From contig OX104113.1 of assembly GCA_944474755.1 (NCBI GenBank), positions 51,103,644 to 51,167,643 of the forward strand: 64,000 nucleotides of DNA, read 5' to 3'. This DNA is from Limnoperna fortunei (Eukaryota; Mollusca; Bivalvia; Mytilida; Modiolidae). Below are positions 13,501 through 28,800 of this stretch, in pieces. Both the position numbers and the translations under genes were made by a program. Every line of letters begins with the position of its first letter. Positions within the stretch are counted from its first letter, which is position 1. The notes under the pieces were generated by a model that ran no database searches, was not told the DNA's origin, and was given only the letters and a program-made list of their open reading frames with translations.

Positions 13501-16500
13501 ACTCCAGAGTAAAGATAAATCAAGTAAAGTGTTCCATTATAAACAAAGACATTATTCTATCATACTATATACATTAACTTAAATGAATTAAAGTATGTTG
13601 AACACATTTTTTTTCTTGCCTAGTACAAACTTATTTTATATGGAAATAGTTTTTCATAGCACATGGTTTATTTTAATGTGCTATTGGTCGAAACAAATTT
13701 TATTTCAGTTCCACAAATAGCTGAAGATATACGAAATAAAGAAATATTAGAACATCCTGTTCAGCCTAAGGAATTGCCCACCATTAAAGAAGGTACTTTG
13801 CTTTGCTAATGTATAAGTACTCCAATCGTGTTTCTCAATAAAATAACGAAGACGGTAGATGCTATTTATTCTTATAGCTTAATCTTTTTTCTTCTCCATT
13901 TTGGATTACACAATAGAAAAATCATAATGTATTTATTTTGAATGCTCAATTGAAAGATTTTTAAACTGAGTTGTTTTTTGTTTCCTTTGTGGTCATTAAT
14001 GACAATAGACTTATAGTCTACTATTAACTCTCATTCGACTTTCTGCAGCCTTTTCTCCTTGTATATAATTCTATAAAGAGGATTTGTTTCATAAAAGTAC
14101 TGTTGAAGTAAGAAAATGAACTTAAAATTCAAGGCATATCTATGTTTTTTTACAGCAGTCATCACGAGTTAGCCAGCCACCTAATATTTGTTTGGATATT
14201 TTTTTACTTGCTGATATTTTTTTATTTGTCTTACGTCATACATGTTATGTGAAGTAAAATTGTTAAGACCAAAACCAGAGCAACAATAATTGCTTTGAAT
14301 GATACTTAAGTTTCGGTGATATATAAATTATTGTAAGGATTGTCAAACGCCTTACTTGGTTGTCGGAGCTTTTGATGACTTAAGTACGTTGTAATCCTTT
14401 ATTTACTTTCCTTACTGGTTTAAATGAAATGATAGAAGATTTAAAGAGACACTTTGCTGCAAAAACTATAACGCTCATGAAAATTTTCAAGCTTCAAGAT
14501 ACGCCTATAAATATTATTATTACATGATACTAAATAGAAACATAAGAATATCTTCAGGGTAATTTCCATTCTTTAAAATTGTTCTGAAAATTGATTTATT
14601 AAATGCTGTCTATGTTCATCCCGACTTTCCTCATAATGTTATTTAAAAATTTGTACATGTATATGTCTTTCAAATGTGATTTTGGGTGCGAATATTGGTA
14701 TGTTTATTATAACATGTAATTGCTTTGAGGTTGTTACAACATGAAACTGCTTCCCTTACTTTTGCGATCTTCAGTTTTATTGGAAAGCCATTATCACTTG
14801 ACTTCCCCAGTCATCGGGTATGCACAATTTAATGTAGGTCCTGATTTGTTGTGTTTGGTAACATATCCTATCACCAACAAATGCCTTAGTGTTCGAGATA
14901 TAATATATTTGTTTTCCATATTTTATGCATCGAAACATATTTAGATCTTAAAAATGTATCATAGAAAGAGGATGTCTCCATAAACTTCATAATTAGGTAT
15001 ACATTTCTGAAGTACTTTTTAATAAAAAGATGAAAATCATGTTTTTATACAGTAGGACTGTCAACACAAAGCAAAATTAGCATACAAATTTATTTTAATT
15101 ATATAAATACTCCATAACAGAACACTAGTAAAATATATATTGTATAAAATTTAATTGGTTATTAATGAATACACGTCAGATCATTTTTAAATTTGTTTAA
15201 CTGATAATACTCCTTGACATGAAAAAATATTGGAAGGCTAATTTAAAACAAAAATGTATTGCAATCTACTATATAAATCATTTAAATAAACTTAGCATAA
15301 TCGGTGAACAATGTAGTATTATACATTGCTCTGTCTCCCTGCTTTGTACACGGAAACAACGCATGACTCAATTAATATGTTGTTATTATACTGGCGTATG
15401 GTGCTAATATCTTTTAATAATTTCCACTTTGAACTACCTGAAGATTGAACCCAATATCTTCCACTTGTACGCATGCACTACCTAATTTCAACTTTCTTAA
15501 AGATTCTTTTTTTCTTGTAGTGGATGGTAATTGGTCTGAGTGGACGACATCAGAATGTTCAGTGACATGCGGTGGAGGTGTATTAAGTAGAAAACGTACA
15601 TGTACCAATCCTGTGCCATCAAAAAAAGGAAAAGTTTGTGAAGGCGACGCAACCCAGACACAAGCATGTAATACCGATTCATGTCCACGTCCAAAATTTT
15701 CTGAGATTATACCTGAAAGTAAGAGAAAAAATACAATATTAATAAGTCATGTTGTTTCATGGTTTGTTCACATGCAATAAATGTAATAATATTCAAATAT
15801 CGCTGATCAAATTAGAAAATTTAAATATGGAATACACAAAGTAAATCAAATGCCATTTATCTTGACATTTGAGATAGCAATCTAGACAAGACCGATAATC
15901 TTGAAATTGATTTAGATTTCAGTTTTGCCAATATTGGTAAACATTATTTTAGCGTATTTTGTTTATCCACATTGTCTTTTATTGCAATCGATAAACGCTT
16001 GTTTATTAAAAGTTGGAATAATACATTATTTGTGTTTTTAAAGATTGAAAGCAATATTTTTTTTAATTTTATGAAGGACCTCAAAATAAACTATTTGCTG
16101 CTTCGAAGAGATGTATTATAGATTTTTGCAAATGTTTATTATTTTATTATATTATAGTCTATTGGTATGCATATTGTTAATAACATGTTACAGTTTTGTA
16201 ATCGATATTTCATCACATTTAACTTGAAGATTTGTTTGTAATTGATGCTCTTATCAATATGTTTAAAATTGTGGCATTTTATCATATTTATTTCATATGT
16301 TTTAGAAAATAAGAGTTATATTTTGAAATTCGGCGGCACCATTTTCATTTTATGTAAAGAAAGTATTTTGTCTGTTTCAGACTTCTGTATGTGCTCAGCA
16401 TTAGGTTCAAATCAGTACATATTATATGATGGTCAAATAGTTGGAAATACCGAAGAACTATGTAAATATAAGGCCAGCCTTGCCAGATTTCAGGATTCAG

Positions 16501-19500
16501 GCAGTAAATGTTCCTTTGAAGTCACCGTCATGAATGGATTTAAAACACATCTAGGGCAATTCTTTTCTTCAGCTGAAAGCGTAGAAATTAAAATCGGAGA
16601 GTCAAGAATAGAATTTAATGAAGATCGACAAAATTTTACCGTCAAGGTATAATATATTATTGTATGTTTTATAATTAAATTGTTATAGCCAATATTTAAC
16701 CTGACATTAGGAAACGTGCCTGCCTGTATTAAAGTAGTACATTTGGAATTAAATATACATCAACAATTTTAATCACTAAATATGTATGTAAAAAGGTACA
16801 TATTTTCGATCACTTGCGCAGCATACGATAGAACTGACAGTGAATATGACGTTATCATTTTATTGTCTCGGAACAATTTATTTTTGGCAGTTCGTAGGGA
16901 TTTCATGTCAGTTTTACAAGATGCGTTTATGAATTGGCGATAAAAGTCACGAGACATTTGATATCGAAACGCTGGAATAAAATTTAAAAATAACATCTTA
17001 AATGTTTAATCGTACACGAAGGTAAAGTATAAGTGCAATATAAGTGACGAAAAAACGAAATCACATCACACACATATTTTGTGTGTAGTTTGTCGTACAA
17101 AATGGAAACTGTAAAAATTAAGTTCGTTGGTATAATGAATCAGATCAGTTGTTATGTCGTGATCATTGCAACCTAAACTATTTTCAGATAAACGGTGCTG
17201 CAGTCGCACTTCCTTATGACAATGGCCTTGTCTACATTGTTTCCAGTGGAGCTAGACTTCGCATGTCGTCAGTAACGTGTGGATTGATCGTATTGTTTGG
17301 AGGGGGAAGTCGTGTGTCATCTGGATCCTCAGTAGATGTATTTGTACCTAGGATCTCACAAAAACAGTTAGATGGTATCTGCGGAAAATGTGATACTGTT
17401 AATAATAGCAATGTTGTCAAAATCAAAGATCCAAAGAAATATATCGACAGTTTTTCTTCGAAATCATCTGAGTAAGTTTACTGAACAAGACCGAATGCAG
17501 CTTGTATTGTATCTAATACAATTTTGTTTTTATCTATACAAATTACAGAATAGACATAAGTGTAAATATTTGTAAAAGTTGCACGATGTTACCATTACAT
17601 GTACACAAAATTGGCACCATCAGAAACGCATGACAAAGTTGAAATCTTGTAAAGGTGCAGGTTTTTTTTAACCCTTCCATTTTAGGGCTACATGTACATC
17701 TTCGTTTTCTTCCGTTTTCACTTTTTGTGACTGTTTCAATGTTTACTAAGATATTATAATATCATAAATAATAAATGGTATGTTAGTCTCAGTAATGCCC
17801 AGAATTTTGAAATATTACCCTAGACTCGTATAGTTTACAGAGCTTGAGACTTAAAAACGCTTTAACATAAAATTAATAATTTTTTTAGCATTTTCTTACT
17901 ATACGGACATTGCAGACACATACATTTTTTGTGTCTGGTTTTATAATCTGAATGTGCTGAATAGTAATTGCTATAGAGAAAAATATATCCAGCAAAAACT
18001 ATTTGTGGACACCAGAATATTTTAGATTCAAGCCTTCTTGCCGAGATACATTAAATAATGCAAGTCCAACACATGCAAGCCACTGAAAAACGTGAAGAGA
18101 GATAGGAAGATATGGAAAATGTAACCTATTGTAGCGTATACAATGCGCGTACCTTTCCGATATCAATAAAGGGGACGTTTATCTTGCAAGGATGTTGACC
18201 ACTTTTCAAACCCGTTACTCGTTATGATCTGAGGTCAGACAACTGTCGGACAAAATACCTTCCTTATTAGCTGCCTAGGAGACACGATTAAGCACGTCTT
18301 TCAAGCCTTGAAACTTTTTCCTAATTAACACGATAATAGTAAATTTATAAAAAATTTAATTTTGCAAATTTTAGATGTAAACCAAAAACACTTGGAAAAT
18401 GTCTTGTTTCCGGGAGCTTAACGTGCAAAGATTTTCCAGTAAGCGGAATAAAAGTTCCATTTACAAAGCCAGCGGACTGCAAAGGTCCTTTCTGTGGGTG
18501 CTTCAAAACAAATGATATGTATCTTAAAATGTTCGAAATATGTTCAGACTATGCCTGTGTTAATGCTGATATGGTATGTGAAATATCACAGACCTTTATG
18601 GCGAGGTGCAGTTTTATGGACAACTCGTATAGATATTGGGGAGATGGATATACATCTGCCTGCAGTAAGTAGGAACTTGACATTAACAGCGACAAAAGTA
18701 TTCTTAAGTTTTGCATTCAGTCCTTTTTAATGGTTTGTCAGCAGAGTTACGCGTAGTAGTTGAAAAGAACACCCGATATTTGAGAGAATTGACTATACCT
18801 TATTTTATAATATTCGTGATTAACTAATTACACATTCCATATATAAATGGACATATTTATATTCACGTTTAAGGGATAATATTTTGTTAATTGTCTCCGC
18901 ATTTACAACAGTTGTTGTTTTAATTGTACTTTAAAATTGTTATTATTGCTACATCAATTATCTTTGTGATTACTTTTCATATTTTCAAACAAGGAGCAGC
19001 TAATTGTATTTATGGTTGATTGAATAGGGTTTACGGCGGCCACATTTGCAATGTTTAGCTTTAACATGACGTCTAGTTTATTATTGGTAAGGAAGCTGAA
19101 TTGCGCGGTGACAAACCCGACCTTTGGCAACAAAAGCGCATGCAAACCTGATCGATTAGGGTTGTAGAACACATCCTGCCCGCAGTAAGGCTCGATCTCA
19201 CAACTCAGTGTTGTACATAATAATAATGTTATACAGAAACCATATATAATCTCAGTGAGTTCCTGGATCGATTTGATTCAAAATACTCATGAGTAATTTT
19301 CATTAATGCAATATCCCTTGAAAGTCGAGTTATTATAACTAATGAACACTGATGTGAATTATTTAAGAACAAGAATGTGACTCAGCATTAAATATGGAGT
19401 TCAGAGAAAACATACCTGCCTGTCCACCAACTTGTAAAGATCTTAATGCACCCAAAAATTGTGACCTCCCTAAAATTACTGGTTGTGTCTGCAAAAAGGA

Positions 19501-22500
19501 CTATGTCATGGAAGGCGGCATATGCATTCCCATAACAACTTGTCCAAAAAATGCTGAAATACCATTGCAGTTGCCAGGTACTAGTTATATTATATAAAAC
19601 TTTGAAAGTGAATTGCAATAAATTTATTTGTGACGTAGAGATGGTGCTTGATTTAATGTTTCAAACGAAGTTTCAAAATAGTACATTTATTGTATTTTAA
19701 TGTGGCATTCATAGTATAATTTCAATTTACTTTTCTTGTTGTCATCACAGCTAATGCTTGATTAAAACATTAAAACAAATATAAGCCATTGCATTGCAAC
19801 CCACTATTTTAAAAATGTTTTAATGTAAGACTCTTTATATAAAACAAAGAACAAAAATATGAAATTTTTCATTGTGTTTTGTCATAGGCAAATGATAATT
19901 TTCTTTTGTAAATGATCAGCCGACTTAAGATTTTGAGGCTGAATGTAAAAAATGTATATACACACACAGATTTTCTTTATCCATTTCACAGTCAAAGTAG
20001 ATCCTGTAGTGGATGGACAGTGGTCTGCTTGGACGACATCAGAATGTTCGGCGACATGCGGTGGGGGTCAGTTGATTAGGAAACGTTCATGTACAAATCC
20101 TGCACCAGCAAACAGAGGAAAACTGTGTGAAGGCGAAGCAACCCAGACACAAGCATGTAATATTCTGTCATGTCCAGGTAAAACACAAATCCTTTTCGCG
20201 TTTTCATTACATCGTAGTTACTTTTAATAAAAATGCTCCTAAATTAATACAAGTTATGTGTTTACCTAGATTTCAACATACTACTAATAAAAAATATTGG
20301 TATACTGTTTTATTGACATTTCGTTATGTTCTAAGGAGTTAGTTTTTCAATATTATCGGCAATTTTGCAAAAGCAGGGTATATCCAGGTATAACCCATTT
20401 TAAAGTGAAATTCTTTTGGTATCAATTTGTAAAGATGAGTTAACAACCAACGAAACGTGATTCAATAAGGTATACAACTTAAATGAAGATAGCGTTGTTA
20501 CCAATTATTTCATTTCCATGTAAAACAGTTAAGTGAAACAAGGGGTTTCATTCAACATTCTTACTTCTGCTTTCTCAACTTAATGGCAGTGGAAACAATT
20601 TTTATACAGTGATATTTAACCGACCGGTTATCAAACTAACTATTTGCAACATTCTTTACCGTACGATTCCAATAAACAATGGAGTCAACTTTGATCAAAT
20701 TCATGTTTATTATCTTGTAGTGGATGGTCGTTGGTCTGAATGGACGTCGTCAGAGTGTTCGGCTACATGTGGTGGTGGCGTATTGACTAAAAGACGGTCA
20801 TGTAACAACCCTCCTCCAGCATTCAATGGGGCAGTTTGTCAAGGTGACTCAACGCAGACACAAACATGTAATATTCAATCATGTCCAGGTAAATAATGCC
20901 TTTCTTATTTCTTGTATCATGTGCATCATTTGTATTGAATTTTGGTTTTTTTTAAACTAAAGTCTTCTTGTTTATTTTTGTTTATTAGAACATGTACTTA
21001 ATAAGCACAAGTTTTCCGAACACCTAGACCTAGTTGTAATATCTCTTCAACTTTCTATAGTAATAATATATCTCCCTTTCGCTATCGCGTGCTACTAAAA
21101 GAAACTAAATTTATTATGAATTTTTTTTTACAATTTATAACTTATGTTTAAGGTGTAGATAATCTGGTATTCTGTTTTCATATTGGGCTCTTTTTTTTAT
21201 ATATTAAATCGAAACTGTTTTTACTGATAAAATGCATTACACTAAGATAAGGATTATTGTTATATCATTTTTTTTTAACTCATTGAATGTAACTTTTATA
21301 ATATTTATATAATACACAATAATGAGAAAAATTATTGTAGTAAACTTTGACATATAGCTAGAAGATAAAAGTATCTACCAATATTTTTAGAATTTGACAC
21401 AAATCACTATGGGGCGCGGTCATCAACTATTGATCTTAATGCGGTCAATAAAGATGTTGCTACTTTTAGCGTGACTTCCGAGAGGGCATAATAGATTCAT
21501 TCTCTAATTGACAATGATTGCACGTTTGTCGGAGGTCATTGGCTTTTACCGGGAACTCAGTCATGTCCAGATAAAACTAAACAAGTTCTTTTTTGTGTCA
21601 TCTTCTTCTATAAAAGAACCAAAGTTCTTCATTAACCTGAATTTTAATTGATATAATTTCTCCTGTTTCAGTTTTCGATTTTTCTGTTTATTACTAAATG
21701 TACTTATGATGCACCAGCTATCCGATGACCTAGTTGTAAAATCTTATCAACCTGGCAAATATTACTGACTAGCTATAGACATAAAACAATATACGGATGA
21801 GGCTTTAGAAACGGGAAATAATCGAGGCTCTTCGCATCCTTTTTGTGTTGAGTATTGTAATATACTGATATTGATCTTATGTTATTATGCAATCTATTTT
21901 GCAATATTTACGCACATGGCCCATTATTGTGCAATTTCTAAATTTTTTACGAATTTAACAATTCTAACCCATATCGACCCTCTAAACACGACGATTATTG
22001 TGACATTATTACCTTTGAATGAATTATAATCTATTTCGGCTACGAGAATCCATTGTGACCACATATTTTTGTGATAAACGGTCAAAAAAATATACAGTCA
22101 ATACATTAAGCATGCTGCTTGAATAAGACGATTGCAGGATAGTCATACTATATATGGTTTTAGTCGCCGCTACTCTGAATATCTATAATTAAATAACGAC
22201 TTTACATGAAAACTTATGGCTTATGCAATTATAGGTAAACCAAGGGTCAGATAATTTGGTGTTATGTTGCTAATGAAGTTTTATTAAAGTATCATACCTG
22301 AAATGTAATGAACTGTTCACTTGTTATACTTAGATATACCATGTTTTGTAAAATTGCTACAGATGTTGGCCGATTATATTGAAAAACGAACTCCTTATAA
22401 CATAATGAAATTTCTTTTTAAAATTTGTTTATCTACATATTACAAAATAACTAGAAACAAGTACTATAGCGAATTCTAACAAATTGTTAGAAGATAAAAT

Positions 22501-25500
22501 ATATGACCTAGTGGTTATGTTACTTCGTCATCTGCTACTGATCACCGGCATATCAATACTGAGGTTGCTGCTATGATCCTAACTTCTGACGAGCTTGATT
22601 GACTCATTCCCTAGTTTACCATGATTGCAAATTCTTTGTCTATTAAATCTTTTATTTGAGTACGTCTTTTCTAAAGTCGCCTCGAACAAATGGCGACAAT
22701 AGAAAACAATGTTTTCAAGTGAAATATTTAATATAAATACTATTGGTATCAAGTTGTAAAGATGATTTAACAACCAACGAAACGTGATTCAATAAGGTAT
22801 ACAACTTAAATGAAGATAGCGTTGTTACCAATTATTTGCATTTGATAGCAATTATTTGCTTGTTAAACAGTTAAATAAAACAAAGGGTTTCATTTAACAT
22901 TTCTTAATTCTACTTTCTCAACTAAATGGCAGTATAAACGATTTTTATACAGTGATATTGAACCAACCGGTGCTCAAACTAACTATTTGCAACATTCTAT
23001 ACCGTGCGATTCCAATAAACCATGGAGTCAACTTTGATCAAATTCATGTTTATTATCTTGTAGTGGATGGTCATTGGTCTGAATGGACGTCGTCAGAATG
23101 TTCGGCTACATGTGGTGGAGGTATATTGACTAAAAGACGTTCATGTAACAACCCTCCTCCAGCATTCAACGGGGCAGTTTGTCAAGGTGACACAACCCAG
23201 ACACAAACATGTAATATTCAATCATGTCCAGGTAAACAATGCTTTTCTTAATTCGTCTATCCTATACACCATTTGTCTTGAATTTTTTTTTAAACTAAAG
23301 TCTTCTTGTTTATTTTTTGTTTATTAGAACATGTACTTAATAAGCACAAGTTGTCCGAATATCTAGACCTAGTTGTAATATCTCTTCATCTTTATATAGC
23401 AATAATATATCTGCCTTTCGCTATCGCTTGCTACTAAAAGAAACTAAATTCATTATGAAAAAAACTTTACATTTTATAACTTATATAAAAGGTGTAGATA
23501 ATCTGTTGTTCTGTTTTCATATCCGGCTCTTATTATTCTAACATCAAATCGGAATATACGGAACTTTTTTACTGATAAAATGCATTATCTTAACTAAGAT
23601 AACGATTGTTGTTATAGAATTTTGTTTTAACTCTATAAATGAAACTTTTATAATATTTATATAATACAAAACAATGAGAAACAATGATTGCAGTAAACTT
23701 TGACATGTAGCTAGAAGATAAAACTATCTACTATTTTTTTATGAGTTTGACATAAATCACTTATGTGGACTCGGTTATCAACTATTGATCTTAATGCGAA
23801 AGAGCCTAATAGACTCATTCTCTTATTGACAATGATGGAACGTTTGTCGGAGGGCAATAGCTTTTACCGGGAACTCAGTGATGTCCAGATAAAGCAAACA
23901 ATGTTCTCTTTTGTATTCTTTTGTTCTCTAAATAGACGAACGTTCTTCATTAACTTGAATTTTAATTTATAAAATTTCTCCTGTTGCTGTTTTCTGTTTT
24001 TTCTAAATGTACTTATGATGCACAAGTTGTCCGATTACCTATTTGTAAAAGCTGATCAACCTTTGATATATTACATACTGGACATAAAACAATATAAGCA
24101 TGAGGCTTAGAAGCGAGAAATAGTCGAGGCTCTGCTGAGCTTGTACTCTATTTTGTGCCGAGTAATATTGTAATATACTGATATTGATATTATGTTTTTA
24201 TGACGTCTATTTTACAATATTTACGCCCATGGCCCATAATTGTGCTATCATTAATTATTTTTTATCGAATAAAAAAATTCAACCCAGATCGGTTCTATAC
24301 ACGTGACGCTTATTGTGACATTATTACCTTTTAGTGAATTAAAATCTATTTCCGGCTACGAGAATCCATTATGACCACATATTTGTTGTGAAAATCGTTC
24401 ACTGTCTATAGCACAAAGATATACGGTCGATACAATAAGCATGTTACTTGAATAGGACGATTGAATGATAGTCATTCCCTATATGGTTTTAGTCGCCGTG
24501 TGCTCTGAATATCTATTATTAAATAACGACTTTACGTGAAAACTTCTGGTATATACAATTAAAGGTAAACCAAGCGGCAGATTATTTGGTGTTCTGTTGC
24601 TAATAACCTGAAATGTACTGAACTTGTCACTTAAAAAGGGGGTTATATTTAGATAAACCTTGTTTTTGCAAAATGACTTCAGATATCGGCCGATCATATT
24701 AAAAAACGAACTCTTTAGAACATAATTAAATGTCTTTTTAAAATTTCTTAAACTTTTTTATCTATATATTGCAAAAATAATTAGAAACAATTACTTTAGC
24801 GAATTCTAATAGTTTGTTAGAAGATAAATATATCAACGAGTGATTATGTTACTTATTCATCTGCTATTGATCACTGGCATACTGAGGTTGCTACTATGAG
24901 CCTAACTTCCGAAGAGCGTGCTTGACTCATTTACTATGGTTGCAAATTTTTTGTCAAACAAATCTTTAATTTGAGTCCATCTTTTTTCAAGTCGCCACGT
25001 AAAAGTGACGACAATAGAAAATAAAGTTTTGAAGTGAAATATTTAATATAAATACTATTGGTATCAAGAGGCTTTAACAACAAACGAAACGTGATTCAAT
25101 AAGGTATACAGCTTAAATGAAGATAGTGTTGTTACCAATTATTTGCATGTTAAACAGTTAAGTAAAACAAGGGGTTTCATTTAACATTTCTTAATTCTGC
25201 TTTCTCAACTAAATGGCACAGTGATATTTTACCGACAGGTGATCAAACTAAATATCTGCAGCATTCTTGGCTAATACGATTCCAAAAAACCATGGAGTCG
25301 ACTTTGTTCAAATTTATGTTCATTATCTTGTAGTGGATGGTCATTGGTCTGAATGGACGCCATCAGAATGTTCGGCCACATGTGGTGGTGGCGTTTTGAC
25401 TAAAAGACGTTCATGTAACAACCCCTCTCCTGCGTACAATGGGACACTTTGTCAAGGTGACGCAACCCAGACACAAGCATGTAATACTCAATCATGCCCA

Positions 25501-25698
25501 GGTAAACAAAACAGTTTTCTCATTTCTTTTATCATTTCTTTTTCTTTTGTCTTGGATTTTATTTTTAACTAAAGTCCTTTTCTTCATTTCTTTATAGAAG
25601 AAATGCATTAAATAAGCACAAGTTGTCCTTTGACCTAGATGTAATAACTCTTCAACTTTATATTGTAATAATCATTATTATAATAATAATAATAAATG

Positions 25699-25757
<59 letters not shown>

Positions 25758-25835
25758 ATATTAACCCTGTATTTCTGATGTTTCAGAAATCCGCTGGATA
25801 GATATATTATATGGTTGTCACAATACTTAGACGTT

Positions 25836-25877
<42 letters not shown>

Positions 25878-28800
25878 TCTAAAGAGTCTACCAACCAGCA
25901 ATCTTATTAAGTATCGGATCGACAAACATGACGATACAGCATAAACAAAAAATAATATACAAGTCTAGAAGATTATGCAACGATACAAATGACGGTGTTT
26001 CTTGTCAAAAATTTAGACAAAGACTGACCAACGAATGGCCTTAGTCATTGAATGTCAATATAAATAAATGACATAAACAAGTCATAACATATTGATCTTG
26101 AAATTTCTCATTTCCAACTTAACCCAAAATAGTTGCTTCACAAGTCCGCCAGCCGCGGACGTGCCGTGCTGTTACTTTGCTTTGCTCAAATATTCCAACA
26201 AGATGTAATCAAAATTACCAAGGTGACAAATTCATTACGCCAGACGCGCGTTTCGTCTACTTAAGACTCATCAGTGGCGTTTAACTCTAAATGCTTAAAG
26301 TATTTTTTCATTCGGTGATGGAATAATATAAGTCCACTGGGATCGTGTAAAAACACAATACAGGTAGTTCAAAATATTATATAAAAGTCTAAAGAGTCTA
26401 CCAACCAGCAATCTTATTAAGTATCGGATCGACAAACATGACGATACAGCATAAACAAAAAATAATATACACTTTAATAATATATACTTTTATATAATAT
26501 TTTGAACTACCTGTATTGTAACTGAAAATGACTGCAAGTGGCTTCTAAAAGATCATTTTATGTCTGTCACTGACATATTTTGTGTGTTTCTATTCAACAA
26601 GTCAGAATTAGCTGTTACTGCGGCGTGCTGATTGTATCAGTAAAAATATCTGTTACAGATATTTTCTCCGTTTCGGCGGACAAAACGCGACTGTGGTAAC
26701 GCGGGGTAATTCATATTTTTAATTTTTAAAGCCATTTGATTATTACTCATTAATTTCAAATTATTTTATGAACATGTTGATGGTGAAAATCAAACACAAA
26801 AATCTGTATTTGTAAATTGTACGTGCGCACACTTAACGATCACAAATGTTAAGCCAATATTAACTTTCATGTTAAAACATATTTGTTTCTAAAAATTAAT
26901 CCTCATGAATGAAGACAGCTTAACATTATCATTGTTTTCAATTTCTATATTAACTGAATTTGTCGATAGCTTAATGACACCTCTAACGAAAATAAAAACT
27001 GTGTGTTTTATACATCGTCACGTACATCTTTTCTACATTTCTAGGGGGCCTCCATGGCCGAGTGGTTAAGGTAGTTCGTCTACTATTGACCATGTGGTCT
27101 GTCAACACGGAGATTGCCTGTTCGATTCTCACTACAGGCAGGGAGTACTCGACTCCAATCTTAATTGACAAGGATTGCCAGTTTTCCTACCGCAGGTCGT
27201 GGGTTCTCTCCGGGTACTCCAGCTTCCTCCCCAATAAAAACTGGACGCCATGATATAGCTGAAATTGGCGTTAATAAAACACCATTCAAACAGACAAATA
27301 AATCTTCATTTCTACAATAATATTTTCTGTAAATACGAACAAAGTGTTTTAAAAAATATGCTGACATCGCCAAATTTATTTAGTTATGTTGAGAACTGCT
27401 AATGCTTTTATACAGTACTATATTCTTTAAGTTTATTATTGTGATAAAGTTAACTTCTTTCCCCTCGTAGGTATGGAAATTTCTACATTAACAAGCATAG
27501 AGAGCTTTAAAATTTTTAAAAATCAGAGAAATGCAAAGTGATATCTAAAGAATATCCAGTCTTGAACAAGTAACCGGTACACTTTATCGCATGAAACTGA
27601 ATGAAGTGTGCCTTTTGTTTTTAATCGTAAAAAGTACAGGGTAACTGTATATTTTATTAAACTACATTTATAAGAAATTACAAAGGACATATTTCAGAAA
27701 AAAAATCACTTAAGGATTTAGAATAAAGTATACAAGCAGTATTTTTCTCCGCGCAATTAATAGAACAAGCATTATTAAATGGCTATTTTCTGTTTAACCT
27801 ATTGAAACAATAAGGCGAAAAATCCTATGGAGACACATATATGCCTCATATGTATGAAAAATTCACTTTAATAAATTTTTTATATAGAACTGTAGAATAC
27901 TAAAAATATCCAACCCACCTCCCAACTCAATATCTGTCTCTGAAAACTAATCTTAAAATTTACAAAGGCTAAAAGACCACCAGAGATTTATTTACAATAA
28001 TAACCAATGTTTCGGAACTAATTTGTTTAACCTCAGCAAATAATAAAAAGAAATGGAAACATACAAGATATAACATGTCAAATGAATATAAACAAGGCTA
28101 TTATCTGAAACGGAATTTGATAATTAATGTATTGAATAGAAGAACAATCAAAATATATGACTCATTTGTTAGAAACATTAAAACATATTAGTGAACAATC
28201 TAACCTGTTAAACTACTAAAAATAATTTTAGAAGTTCTGCTTACATGCATTAAAAGTTTCATTTTGGATAAAGAATCTTACATATATCTTACATTATTTT
28301 ATAATTCGTCACTACTTGTGTTTGTGTTTTTAATTATGGCTGTCAAGTTTCAAATTTACATGTTCCTTTTTGAAATCTATATTAATTCAACAATTCATAA
28401 AGTAATTTGTTTTACTCCAATATGTCACATATATTGTTTGTATAAGTGGTGGAATTAATTCCTTTTTACACTTGACACCTCACGTTAAGTTTTCATGCAC
28501 TGTGGCATTGTGCACGGATTTAACTTTTGCATAAAAATTATAAGACTGAATAGATATTAAAATATTACACGATTGCATATTAACGTTTAGCACATTTAAA
28601 AAAATATAATAATTACTTTATTTGACCGCACGCCAAGAACGGAGCATTACTGCGATCATGAACATGTAAATCAGTCATACTGGTCCCATGTTTATTCAGT
28701 ACCATTAGTGTAAATCGACAATATTGAAGAAATGTAAGCACAATAATTAAATAAAAGTTTTTCAAAGTTTTGAAAATAGTTTTGTAGAGAATAAACACGT

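Noticed and set aside
15497..15694. ORFs on the minus strand opposite TSP1 and VWD exons
   Set aside because: They are shadows of the coding strand; the plus-strand frame has the domain cysteines and matching splice phases.
16242..16380. Upstream extension of the first VWD exon
   Set aside because: A strong acceptor ends at 16380 and its phase joins the previous exon; the upstream residues do not look like VWD.
25658..25894. 78-codon minus-strand ORF
   Set aside because: It is made by (AT)n microsatellites and has a YIYI composition.
27044..27140. tRNA gene (A and B boxes)
   Set aside because: No stable cloverleaf or acceptor pairing is evident, and the same head continues into a SINE core and tail that recurs elsewhere in the window.
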